A stretch of DNA of 64,000 nt from an uncultured Pirellulales bacterium (lineage in GTDB: Bacteria; Planctomycetota; Planctomycetia; Pirellulales; Thermoguttaceae), in assembly GCA_938015445.1 (NCBI GenBank), contig CALLPE010000043.1:1-64000 (forward strand), in the 5' to 3' direction. Positions 27,209-37,063 of this stretch are shown one piece after another. The notes beneath the pieces are model-generated. The model did not search any database. It worked only from the letters and a program-made list of their open reading frames with translations, and had not been told where the DNA came from. Numbering within the stretch: the stretch's first letter is position 1; each line of letters begins with the position of its first letter. Made by a program: the position numbers and the translations under genes.

Positions 27209-27250
27209 AGCAGGAAACTCAAGTCCTTGAGCAGTAAACTCAAGACGGTA
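27209..27250. repeat. 21-bp tandem repeat (2 units) upstream of the beta-helix gene
   Basis: Units 27209-27229 and 27230-27250 share agcag, aaactcaag. The array starts 15 bp upstream of the minus-strand ATG 27194, next to its ribosome binding site. Confidence 0.8.
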
Positions 27251-27475
27251 ATAAAGTGTACGGCGCCCGGATGGCACGGCTGCCTTGTCAGACGGTGAGA
27301 CTGACCGGCTGGGTAATTTGTGTTTGTGTCCTCGGCAGGTCACAAACAGGCTCACAGACTGTTTCTCACTATAACAATAACAATTCTGTTTCGGTATCAC
27401 AGTGCCTGGCGTGTGCAGTCCATCTGATAGGTGACATGATACCACAACACAGCCGTAAAATTTGGACTTGCGCAC

Positions 27476-27503
27476 TTGACCACGCCCGATCGTCTGATAC
27501 AAT
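27476..27503 (+). promoter_or_regulatory. Sigma-70-type promoter of the gsp operon, inside an inverted repeat
   Basis: TTGACC (27476-27481), a 16-bp spacer, then TACAAT (27498-27503). A perfect 8-bp inverted repeat, cgcccgat (27483-27490) and atcgggcg (27502-27509), covers the spacer and the end of the -10 box, the position of a repressor site. Transcription would start about 380 bp before gspE. Confidence 0.6.
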
Positions 27504-27888
27504 CGGGCGTTAGAAAGCGGCACCATGGTCGGTATGGGGCTTTCCGGCCGAGCAGCAGTGTTGGGCTGCGGTGTTGCACTTTCCGTCAGCCGCCGTGCCT
27601 GCCCGGTCGTTAGTCTGGTTGACCTTTCCAGCCAATACCGCGTAAACACGCCAATTTTTACCGTCCTTTGAGTTGCTTCCGGCTCGTTCGAGGGGGGCCG
27701 AGTTTGGATTGGCAACACCGCCGCCAGTCAGCCGCTGCGGCGCGCTGAACTGCGAACCAACACAGGACCGACTAATGGCGGTTGGCTCGTGCGATCCACG
27801 CCATTGCCAACCAGCCCAGCCCACGGGCGCTGGGCAGACGATGTCCCACGGTAGGTCGCAGGGCAATCCGCGTCAGGCGGGCAAAAGC

Positions 27889-29589
<1,701 letters not shown>

Positions 29590-29663
29590 CGCGTTGAGGC
29601 CGTCGCGGCAGCCGACGCGCACCCAATGGAGAAAACACAACAGCAGAAGGTTCCTCCACACGT

Positions 29664-29711
29664 TTTGCTGAATCGTTTGCTGAATCGCTTGCTGAATCGT
29701 TTGCTGATTTG
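29664..29711. repeat. 12-bp tandem repeat (4 units) between gspE and gspF
   Basis: Four units of tttgctgaatcg, the third with one change and the last degraded (tttgctgatttg). The array lies 27 bp before the gspF start. The period is a multiple of three. Confidence 0.92.
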
Positions 29712-29738
29712 CAACGGCCCGACGCTCGCCGAGTAACC

Positions 29739-30953
29739 ATGCCCGAGTTCGCTTACCTAGCACGAACCCCCGACGGCCAGGACGTGGCCGGCACGCTGGC
29801 AGCGGCCACGAAGCGCGAAGCCCTCTGCGCGCTGGCAGAGCGGTCACTGGTGGCGCTGCGTGTGGAGGTTCAGCGACCGTCCATCCCGCTGCTATTGTGG
29901 GGAAGAGGCCGCATCCGACCGCGATTGCTGGCAACCACCCTGTCGCAACTGGCCGATCTGCTACAAAACGGCGTGCCGCTGCTAGAAGCGCTGGCTCTAT
30001 TGGCCGATCAGGCCCCCGCCCGCGCGCTGGCCGAAGTGCTCCGCGACGTGCGCGACCATGTGGCCGACGGGATGTCGTTCGACCAGGCGCTGGCCCGGCA
30101 CCCTAAGGTTTTCGGGGAACTAACGGTCAGCATCGTGCGGGCAGGGGTGGAAGGTGCCTTCCTGGAAGACGCCCTGCGGCGCACCGCCAACTTCCTGGAA
30201 TTGCAGGAAGAATTGAAATCGCGCTTGGTCGGCGCGATGATCTATCCGGCCTTCCTGGCAGCCGTCGGCCTAGTGGTCACCACCGTGTTGATCGTGTTTT
30301 TCGTGCCCCGATTCTCCGGATTGTTCGCCCGCCTGGAACGCTCCGGCCAAGGACTACCGCTGCCCACCACGGTGTTGCTGGGCTTGAGCTACACGATAAG
30401 CAACTACGGGCTGGCGATCCTCGGAGGGTTGGTCGGTCTGGCGGTGGCACTGCGTAGGCTGGCTCGCACCGGCTACGGCCGCACGCTGGTCGATCGCTGG
30501 AAGCTGCGGTTGCCCGTGGCAGGCAAGATATTTCACGGCTACGCCATCTCGCGTTTTTGCCGGGTGCTGGGCACGCTTTTGCACAACGGCGTGCCGCTGC
30601 TAAAGGCACTGGACATCAGCAGTCAATCGGCCGGCAACAGCGTACTGTCGGAGGCCATCCGCCGCTCGGCCGAGAATGTTTCGGCCGGCAACAGCCTTTC
30701 GCGCCCCTTGGCCAACTGCGGATTGATTCCCAAACCCATCATGGCCATGATTGCCATCGCCGAGCAATCCAACAGCCTCGATCGGGTATTGGTACAGATA
30801 GCCGACACCATCGACCGCCAAAACGCCCGACAACTGGAAGTGATGGTACGCCTCGTCGAACCGGTGCTGTTGATAGTCATGGGCGGAGCAGTGATGTTCG
30901 TCATCACCGCCCTGCTACTGCCGGTGTTCGACATCGGAGCCGCGTTGGGATGA
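29739..30953 (+). CDS. gspF: Type II secretion inner-membrane platform protein GspF
   Basis: A 404-residue polytopic platform protein on which GspE acts. It begins MPEFAYLARTPDGQDVAGTL, then has two T2SSF helical bundles: residues about 65-190 (LADLLQNGVPLLEALALLADQ ... GMSFDQAL) and about 268-390 (LGTLLHNGVPLLKALDISSQSAGN ... GNSLSRPL). Each is followed by hydrophobic helices, one near 170-195 (AFLAAVGLVVTTVLIVFFV) and the last near 375-398 (VEPVLLIVMGGAVMFVITALLLPVF). ATG 29739 matches the family N-terminus. Confidence 0.95.
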   Translation: MPEFAYLARTPDGQDVAGTLAAATKREALCALAERSLVALRVEVQRPSIPLLLWGRGRIRPRLLATTLSQLADLLQNGVPLLEALALLADQAPARALAEVLRDVRDHVADGMSFDQALARHPKVFGELTVSIVRAGVEGAFLEDALRRTANFLELQEELKSRLVGAMIYPAFLAAVGLVVTTVLIVFFVPRFSGLFARLERSGQGLPLPTTVLLGLSYTISNYGLAILGGLVGLAVALRRLARTGYGRTLVDRWKLRLPVAGKIFHGYAISRFCRVLGTLLHNGVPLLKALDISSQSAGNSVLSEAIRRSAENVSAGNSLSRPLANCGLIPKPIMAMIAIAEQSNSLDRVLVQIADTIDRQNARQLEVMVRLVEPVLLIVMGGAVMFVITALLLPVFDIGAALG

Positions 30954-31357
30954 TCAAACACCATATTGGCACGATTTCAAACACCATATTGGCACGATTA
31001 AAGTCCGGTTTGCAATGATGAAAAAAGTCCGCTTCGGAACGATGAAATGAAGTTGCTGCTGCTAGCAGCACTGCTTGTGCGCGTGGCTGGTAGGCGGAAC
31101 GCGAATTAGCGCCACGACTGCCTTGCCCAAACGGGAGCGTGCCCAGTGTATACACGGCTGCTGTGGGTAATGACTCTTGCACATGGGAAGTTTCCGATTG
31201 ATTTGGATTGCGCCCTTGCCCGTTGCGAAATCCCGAAAAAACCTTTGCCTCGGCCAGACCGCCTAGGCAACGCCACCGGGACAACGGCAACAGCGGAAAT
31301 ATAGAGAACTTCGGCGGAATAGACAAATCGGCGAAATTGCCGTGAAGGAGGAAAGAT
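30954..31357. other. Gap of 404 bp between gspF and gspG
   Basis: No gene. The first 100 bp are the repeat array 30955-31047. The rest has no recognised element apart from the strong ribosome binding site of gspG at 31345-31351. A separate promoter for gspG, the most abundant pseudopilin, would fit here but was not identified. Confidence 0.55.
30955..31047. repeat. Two adjacent micro-arrays starting one base after the gspF stop
   Basis: Two 23-bp units (30955-30977 and 30978-31000) share caaacaccatattggcacga almost exactly. Two 23/24-bp units follow directly (from 31001), each aaagtccg, then tt, then a gatgaaa end. The array begins two bases after the gspF stop codon (30951-30953). Confidence 0.85.
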
Positions 31358-31843
31358 ATGAAAACGTTACAAGACCGGTCATTGCGCCGCGGCGGTTTCA
31401 CGCTGATGGAAATGCTGGTGGTACTGGGAATCATCGTGCTGCTGGTGGCGATTGTAACCCCACGGATGCTCGGCCAGCAAAAGAAAGCCGACATCAAGGC
31501 CGCACAAACGCAAATCAAAATGTTGCAAAAGGCATTGCAGCTCTACAGTTTGGATATGAAGGAGTTCCCGACCACCGAGCAGGGACTGGCCGCGCTGGTC
31601 AGTTGCCCAGCCGATATATCTGAGGCTGCTGCCGCCCGCTGGGACGGCCCTTACGTCGAAGGCGGCGAACTACCTAAAGACCCTTGGGGAAACGACTACC
31701 AGTACGAGTACCCGCCCGTCAACGGCACCAGCGGCTTTCCGGACATTTGGTCTTACGGGCCGGACGGAATCGACGGCACCGAGGACGACATCTGTAGCTG
31801 GACCGGAAGCAGCTCAACAGACGGTGCCGCTCCGCCCGAGTAA
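31345..31843 (+). CDS. gspG: Major pseudopilin GspG (coding part 31358-31843)
   Basis: A 161-residue major pseudopilin starting at ATG 31358; the ribosome binding site AAGGAGG (31345-31351) is included in the span. The prepilin leader MKTLQDRSLRRGG is cut by GspO before FTLMEMLVVLGIIVLLVAIVTP, the N-methylated hydrophobic helix with Glu at +5. The globular part has LQLYSLDMKEFPTTEQGLAALV and DPWGNDYQYEYP, standard for GspG. The C-terminal SYGPDGIDGTEDDI is the calcium-binding loop. The downstream tail is Ser/Gly/Pro-rich. The gene is separated from gspF and gspH by long gaps, unlike the tight I-J-K genes. Confidence 0.95.
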
Positions 31844-32183
31844 TAATGTACAGATTTGTCAACCTTACATATCCGTCAACTGTGCAGCCAGGTTTTGAAA
31901 TCGGAGATTACATCAGTCGTGGTAAAAGCGCTGCAATTGCGGTCCGTTCTTTGCGGCGATTGGCCAAGGGTTTGCGTTGCTCTGGACCATGTACCTTGCT
32001 TTTAGACCACTTAAGCTTGCTTTAGACGATTTAGCTCGCTTTGCACTGTCATGCCATGCAGTAAATAGTTGCGCTAAACAGTTGCAGGCCCTGCCGTAGC
32101 AGGCGGCGATGTTGCGAGCCGCCGCGGGCACTAACAGCTTCAGGGAAGAGCAACCACTACACCATCGAGGAAGGATTCGCACC
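31844..32183. other. Gap of 340 bp between gspG and gspH
   Basis: No gene; holds the degenerate cttgcttt array at 31995-32048. Confidence 0.55.
31995..32048. repeat. Degenerate 19-21-bp array (3 units)
   Basis: Units begin cttgcttttagac (31995), cttgctttagac (32016) and ctcgctttgcac (32035). Confidence 0.65.
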
Positions 32184-32861
32184 ATGACCAGAAAAGCAAA
32201 CTGCGTGCGCGGCTTCAGCGTTTTGGAGATGATCGTCGTCTTGGCCGTGGTGGCCACTGCTTTGGCGATGGTACTACCTACCGTGTTGAAGTCTTTGTCG
32301 AGGACTGAGTTGGACCAGGCGGCCAAGCAGGTGCGCGACGGCTTGCAACAGGCCCGCGCCGCAGCGATCGGCTCGGGCGTATCACACGAGTTCCGCTATC
32401 AGCCCGGAGGCCGCCGCTGGGAAGTGCGTCCCCAAGCCAATCAACAGCACGCACCGCAGGAGGTTCCGCCGAGTGCAACCCCTACCTTCGCCAACAGCGA
32501 GTCTGTTCCCGAAACCACGCCAGACCCCAACATGCAGCCAGTGGTCATCGAAGACCAGTTGCCCGGCGGGGTGGTGTTCGCTGATCCCTGGGACCAGGAA
32601 CCGAAATTTACTCCCGAGGAAGTTGCCAACTGGGGAAATACTGCCGAATCGCTACCGGACGATTGGTCGCTGGCGATAGTCTTCTATCCCAACGGCCGCA
32701 GCTCGGACGAACGCATCCGACTGGTTAGTACAAACCAAACTTATGTCGATGTCACTCTTCGCGGACTGACCGGCATGGCCTTCATTGGCGAAGTGAGCCG
32801 ACTGAGCACCCGCGCCGAAACCGCCAGCCCGGTCGTGGTCACCGAAGAATTAGTGCCATGA
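32184..32861 (+). CDS. gspH: Minor pseudopilin GspH-like
   Basis: A 225-residue prepilin-like protein. The leader MTRKANCVRG is followed by FSVLEMIVVLAVVATALAMVLPTVL, with Glu at +5 as processing requires. Residues 50-75 (LDQAAKQVRDGLQQARAAAIGSG) resemble the GspH/FimT helix. The centre is a Pro/Gln/Glu-rich linker, followed by a beta-rich end (SLAIVFYPNGRSSDERIRLVSTNQTYVDVTLRGLTG) typical of GspH. ATG 32184 follows GAGGAAGG. Its TGA overlaps the next ATG (ATGA), so translation is coupled to gspI. Confidence 0.88.
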   Translation: MTRKANCVRGFSVLEMIVVLAVVATALAMVLPTVLKSLSRTELDQAAKQVRDGLQQARAAAIGSGVSHEFRYQPGGRRWEVRPQANQQHAPQEVPPSATPTFANSESVPETTPDPNMQPVVIEDQLPGGVVFADPWDQEPKFTPEEVANWGNTAESLPDDWSLAIVFYPNGRSSDERIRLVSTNQTYVDVTLRGLTGMAFIGEVSRLSTRAETASPVVVTEELVP

Positions 32862-33493
32862 CTTTCCCGCACGCCGACCACCTGTGGCAATTGGTTGCGG
32901 CTCGTTCGGCTTCCGAGCAACCGACGTTTTTCCTCCCACAATTCGCCAATCGCTACCGTGTTGGCCAACTGCACGATGGCGATCGCCAGTATAAAGTTGC
33001 TACAGGCCGTATGCGGCGATCCGGGTTATCTTTAGTGGAAATGTTAGTGGCGGCGGCGATTCTGCTTGCCTCAGTGGTGCTGCTGTCGCAATTGGCCGAT
33101 GTAGGGACGCGTCATGCCAGACAAGCCGAATCGCTGGCCAACGCCCAGCGTATTTGTCAGAACGTGCTCAACGAGATTCTGTCCGGGGCTGCTCCGCTGG
33201 AGCCGCTCGAAGACATGCCTTTGCTAGACGAGCCGGGCTGGAGCTACTCGGTGGCCTTCGAGCCGCTGCCCTTGCCGCTGGAAAATCCCCAGCTTGGGAT
33301 TCTCCGAGTTACCGTCACAGAGCAAAGCAGCAGTGGTCCGCATCTGCCGGTGCAATTCACACTGTGGCGGTTCGTGCGGATCCCCGCCAGGCTGGAGTCG
33401 CAAAGCGAGTACCTTCAATCGCAAACCTGGTACCTTCAATCGCAAAGCGAGTACGTTCAATCGCAAACCGGGTACCTTCTGAGCCAACGATGA
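32858..33493 (+). CDS. gspI: Minor pseudopilin GspI-like with a repetitive C-terminal tail
   Basis: A 211-residue minor pseudopilin. The hydrophobic segment LSLVEMLVAAAILLASVVLLSQLADVG starts near residue 56, with Glu at +5 after the Gly of RRSG. ATG 32858 overlaps the gspH stop, giving a long 55-residue leader; an internal ATG at 33011 would give a normal short leader. The pilin domain runs to about residue 178. The last 33 residues are four 7-residue repeats (SQSEYLQ, SQTWYLQ, SQSEYVQ, SQTGYLL) encoded by a 21-bp tandem array and ending at the stop. Its TGA overlaps the gspJ ATG. Confidence 0.85.
   Translation: MTFPHADHLWQLVAARSASEQPTFFLPQFANRYRVGQLHDGDRQYKVATGRMRRSGLSLVEMLVAAAILLASVVLLSQLADVGTRHARQAESLANAQRICQNVLNEILSGAAPLEPLEDMPLLDEPGWSYSVAFEPLPLPLENPQLGILRVTVTEQSSSGPHLPVQFTLWRFVRIPARLESQSEYLQSQTWYLQSQSEYVQSQTGYLLSQR
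33398..33481 (+). repeat. 21-bp coding tandem array (4 units) at the 3' end of gspI
   Basis: Four contiguous 21-bp units from 33398, built on tcgcaaagcgagtaccttca. Units 1 and 3 (SQSEY type) and units 2 and 4 (SQT.Y type) are closest to each other, so a 42-bp pair seems to have been duplicated. The array runs to within 12 bp of the stop. Confidence 0.95.
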
Positions 33494-34824
33494 ACACCCA
33501 TTCCGGCGCAGCAGGCAGAACCGACAACACCTGCGCTGGCTGCCACGGCGGCGCCCGGCGGCCCGCTGCGCTGGCCGTGGTGCCTTTCGTCTGGCGGATG
33601 TGCTGCAAGCACCCTCTCACGAGGTCCACGCAGTCAACACGTTCAGGCCCAGCCGCCCTTGGGCGCGAAATAAGCGCTTTCACGCTTGTGGAGGTGCTGT
33701 TGGCCTTGGGCCTGATGGCTCTGGTGCTGGCAGTGCTGTGGAGCGTGTTTGGCGTATTCAACCGCTTCTTCGAGGTCGCTCCGGTGCAAGCCGCCCAAGC
33801 ACAATTGGTTGTGGCGCTGGCCCAGCAATTGGCAGATGACCTCAACTGCGCCATCGAGGACAGTCCTTCCCAAGACCCTAATCGTCCCAGCGCCGCAGGG
33901 CGTGCCAATGCCGGCCCGGTCCGCCGGTTTGGCTTGTTGGGGACTTCCGACTCGTTGCGGATCGACGTGTTGCAGCGCGTGCCACCAACCAGAGCAGCCA
34001 CCAGCCCAGCAGGACCAGCGGCGCTGGCCTACGGCCAAGCGACCGGGCCGCGTGTGCCCGAGCTGCGCACAGTCTTCTACCGCCTGGTATCTGCTCCCGC
34101 CGAAGACCACGCCGAACAGCCCGACGCTACTTCGGGCAGTAACTATTACCTTGCTGTGGCTGAAAGAAATAGTGCGCCTGGAGGAAGCGGTCTGGTTCGA
34201 TGGGAGTTGGACTTTGAAACGCCTGTCGATCCGGACACATTGGCCCTGGTCGAGGAATTGGGGCTTGATCCGCAAATGCTTTACGAGCCAGGCACGATGT
34301 TTCCCCCGCAGCAGCGGGCCACATGGGTCACCGAGGTTGTCGGCCTGCGGTTTCGATACTTCGACGGCAAGTCGTGGAGCAGCTCCTGGAACAGCTTGCA
34401 GCGCAAGTCGCTGCCAGTAGCCGTAGAGGTGACCTTCCAGCTTCAGCCGCCGCAGCGTCGCTTCGTGCCGCGCCCCATCCAGCCGCAGTCGGACGACTTC
34501 GCCCCGTCGTACATGCTCGAAGAGGAGCAATGGGCTGAGCTGGCTGCGGGCGGCACCGCACCTGCTCCGTCGTACCGCTTTGTGATACATCTGGCCGGCG
34601 CCCGCACACGGCCAGAGATTATCTTGCCCGAATACATGTTCGCCTGGGACGATTCGCGGTGGGAAAACTGGCTGCACACCCCTGAGGAGCCGGTGGAAAC
34701 AAGCCAGTTCGAACCGGAAGCCGAAGCGCCCCAGCCGGTGGTCCCCCGATATGTGCCGCCGCCGCAACCGGGCGTTCGGCCGGCACAACCGCGGCCCGAC
34801 CAATGGATGAGGAGCGCGCCATGA
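33490..34824 (+). CDS. gspJ: Minor pseudopilin GspJ-like
   Basis: A 444-residue protein, far longer than E. coli-type GspJ (about 200). ATG 33490 overlaps the gspI stop. The prepilin segment AFTLVEVLLALGLMALVLAVLWSVFG starts near residue 62 after a long Cys/Arg-rich leader. The residue before Phe is Ala, where processing usually requires Gly. The middle has the T2SSJ look (LVVALAQQLADDLNCAIED, LRTVFYRLVS, VVGLRFRYFDGKSWSSSWNS, LPVAVEVTFQL). The C-terminal 80 residues are Pro/Glu-rich (EPVETSQFEPEAEAPQP). Its TGA overlaps the gspK ATG. Confidence 0.82.
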   Translation: MNTHSGAAGRTDNTCAGCHGGARRPAALAVVPFVWRMCCKHPLTRSTQSTRSGPAALGREISAFTLVEVLLALGLMALVLAVLWSVFGVFNRFFEVAPVQAAQAQLVVALAQQLADDLNCAIEDSPSQDPNRPSAAGRANAGPVRRFGLLGTSDSLRIDVLQRVPPTRAATSPAGPAALAYGQATGPRVPELRTVFYRLVSAPAEDHAEQPDATSGSNYYLAVAERNSAPGGSGLVRWELDFETPVDPDTLALVEELGLDPQMLYEPGTMFPPQQRATWVTEVVGLRFRYFDGKSWSSSWNSLQRKSLPVAVEVTFQLQPPQRRFVPRPIQPQSDDFAPSYMLEEEQWAELAAGGTAPAPSYRFVIHLAGARTRPEIILPEYMFAWDDSRWENWLHTPEEPVETSQFEPEAEAPQPVVPRYVPPPQPGVRPAQPRPDQWMRSAP

Positions 34825-36854
34825 CCGTCCCGGCGACATGGCACAGTGCAACATTTGTCCGGCCAGTCGGCAGAGGTCGCATCGCCCGACGTTTCACATC
34901 CAGTCCTGGCAAGCGCGGCGGCATCATACTAGTGCTGGTAGCAGCGGTGATCGTGATGCTCAGCCTGCTGGGGATGAGTTTTCTGGTACACGTATCGACG
35001 GAGAATCGGGCGGTTCACGTAAACGCCGATCAGTTGCAGCGTGCCGAGTTGCTGGCCTCGGGCGTCGAGCTGCTGGGAGTGTTGGTCGAGCAGCCTCCTG
35101 CGCTGCGAGAGGCGGCCGGCGGTTGCTGGGACAATCCGGCCCTGTTGCGCGGCGTGCTGGTTTATCACGACCAAGGGGCAAAACGACACGGCCGCGTGAG
35201 CATAGTGGCCCCGAAGCTGGAAGGCGAAACCGTCGTCGGCACTCGCTTCGGCGCGGAGAACGAATCAGCCAAGCTCAGCCTAGCGGCGCTGGTACAATGG
35301 GAAGTACAAGAGCCGGGCCGGGGCGAACAAGCCCTGATGAGCCTTCCCGGCATGACCCAGCCGTTGGCCGCCGCCATCATGGACTGGCTCGACGCCGACG
35401 CCGAGCCGCGCTTCAACGGGGCCGAGGCCGACTACTACGCCAGTCAGTATCTTTCCTACGGGCCGCGCAACGGCATACCAGTTAATCTGGAAGAACTGCT
35501 GCTGGTGCGCGACATGGTGCGAGAATCATTGCTGGGCGCCGATACGGACGCCAATTACCAACCCGATCGCGGCCACACCGGCAGTGAGCCGATGCTCATC
35601 GGGGGGCCGACCGGTGCTGCGCTGCCGTGGAGCTACCTACTGACGGTGTATAGTGCCGAACGGAACGTGAACTTCCGCGGGCAGCCGCGAATCGACCTTA
35701 ACCATCCCGACTTGTTGCAGTTGTACAGCCAGTTGGCCCGCCGGCTCGATCCTGAACTGGCTGCTTTCGTTGTCCTTTACCGGCGGTACGGTCCGTGGCA
35801 GGGCGACGCGGAGATTGAAGCCGAGCCTATTTCGCCGCCCCCCCAAGAAACGTCCGCCGCAGGGCAATCGCACAGCTCCGCCGGTGGGCCGATTTCCGCC
35901 AGCGGCCCGCAAAGCCAGTCAGCACAGTTGCTGCTTGAAAAACAAGACCAAGCATGGCCGCCGATCACCTTCCGGCCAGACCGTGATCCACTGCGCGCAC
36001 CGGCGTGGCCCGGCCAGCCCGAAATGCCGCCTGCGGAACCGATCGGACCGAAGGCACTTTCGCCCGGTCGGTATGCCGAGGGACTGTTCGGCGAGCTTGA
36101 GGGCATCCCCGGCCCATGGTCAGACCAGCCGCCTAGTTGGTTGTTGTCGCTACTCCGACAGGGCCCTGGCGGCAGCGGTCGGGCGAAAGGCATCGGCTCA
36201 GGCGCCGGCGCCCGCTCGGCGCTTGGGACAGCCTCGGCCGGCACAGGCTTGGCTGCCCAGGCCGCTTCGGGTGCCCAGGGCGATTCAGGTGGCGAGGCCG
36301 GTTCGGGTGCCAGCGCCGGGCAGACGGCCGCGCTACAGCGTTTAGAATCGGTCTTGGATCTGGTCGGGGCACAGGTGAGAGTGCCGCATCCAGGCGGCGG
36401 ACCCGCATGGATCATCCACAGCCCCATCCAAGACAACTCCGCTTCTTTAAGACAATATCTGCCCCAGTTGCTGGCTGAGACGACCGTCGACCCGGAACCG
36501 GTCATTCACGGGCGAGTGAACATCAATTTGGCGCCGCTGGCGGTGCTGCGGGCGGTCCCGGGGATGGACTCGTATGTGGCCGCTCAGATCGTCGCGGCGC
36601 GCCAGCAAGCGTCGGACGCCCCGGACCGGCAACATCCAGCTTGGCCACTGCTGGAGGGAATAGTCGATCTGCCGACCATGCGAGCACTACTGCCTTACCT
36701 GACGACCGGCGGCGACGTGTACCGCGCTCAGGTTATCGGTTATTACGACGAAGGCGGCCCCCAAGTGCGGTCAGAAGTGGTTATCGACGCTACCGTTGCC
36801 CCTGCCCGGCTTGTATATTTCAAACAGTTGGGCATTTCGGCATCGGCCCGGTAG
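34821..36854 (+). CDS. gspK: Minor pseudopilin GspK (T2SSK)
   Basis: A 677-residue GspK, the largest pseudopilin, which caps the pseudopilus. A hydrophobic segment GGIILVLVAAVIVMLSLLGMSFLVH lies near residues 34-57; the Glu at +5 of other pseudopilins is absent, as usual in GspK. The helix-hairpin-helix-like T2SSK part includes LMSLPGMTQPLAAAIMDWLDADAEPRFNGAEADYY and a second copy, LAVLRAVPGMDSYVAAQIVAARQ, near 580. Between them a Gly/Ala/Ser-rich linker of about 70 residues (about 450-515) is encoded by degenerate repeats. ATG 34821 overlaps the gspJ stop. Confidence 0.88.
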   Translation: MTVPATWHSATFVRPVGRGRIARRFTSSPGKRGGIILVLVAAVIVMLSLLGMSFLVHVSTENRAVHVNADQLQRAELLASGVELLGVLVEQPPALREAAGGCWDNPALLRGVLVYHDQGAKRHGRVSIVAPKLEGETVVGTRFGAENESAKLSLAALVQWEVQEPGRGEQALMSLPGMTQPLAAAIMDWLDADAEPRFNGAEADYYASQYLSYGPRNGIPVNLEELLLVRDMVRESLLGADTDANYQPDRGHTGSEPMLIGGPTGAALPWSYLLTVYSAERNVNFRGQPRIDLNHPDLLQLYSQLARRLDPELAAFVVLYRRYGPWQGDAEIEAEPISPPPQETSAAGQSHSSAGGPISASGPQSQSAQLLLEKQDQAWPPITFRPDRDPLRAPAWPGQPEMPPAEPIGPKALSPGRYAEGLFGELEGIPGPWSDQPPSWLLSLLRQGPGGSGRAKGIGSGAGARSALGTASAGTGLAAQAASGAQGDSGGEAGSGASAGQTAALQRLESVLDLVGAQVRVPHPGGGPAWIIHSPIQDNSASLRQYLPQLLAETTVDPEPVIHGRVNINLAPLAVLRAVPGMDSYVAAQIVAARQQASDAPDRQHPAWPLLEGIVDLPTMRALLPYLTTGGDVYRAQVIGYYDEGGPQVRSEVVIDATVAPARLVYFKQLGISASAR

Positions 36855-37063
36855 CCGCGCGAACCTGCTCCGCCAATCGCCATGCCAATGCATTACCTGC
36901 CGGCGGATCGCATGCTAAGGCAGGGGCGGCCGACAAGTGGGGTTTCCGAAGGCGTGGTGCGGTCCGGCGGCGATACCGAAAGTTTGCCTTCCCCGTAGGC
37001 GTCGTAGCCCGCTCGGCGCAATAGGCCGACGGCCCCGCCAACTGCGATTCTGCTTGGTGCAAT

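Larger units (their letters stand above)
27195..27888. other. Divergent gap of about 690 bp upstream of the gsp operon
   Basis: Holds a 21-bp repeat beside the beta-helix start (27209-27250) and the sigma-70-like promoter at 27476-27503 facing gspE. The open frame of gspE extends back to 27673, but its translation there is unlike the family. A 48-codon frame from ATG 27524 is too weak to call. Confidence 0.6.

Noticed and set aside
27524..27670. Possible leader peptide of about 48 codons before gspE
   Set aside because: ATG has no binding site and the translation shows no attenuator-like feature.
33643..34854. Minus-strand frame of 403 codons opposite gspJ
   Set aside because: Shadow of gspJ; no ribosome binding site and biased composition.
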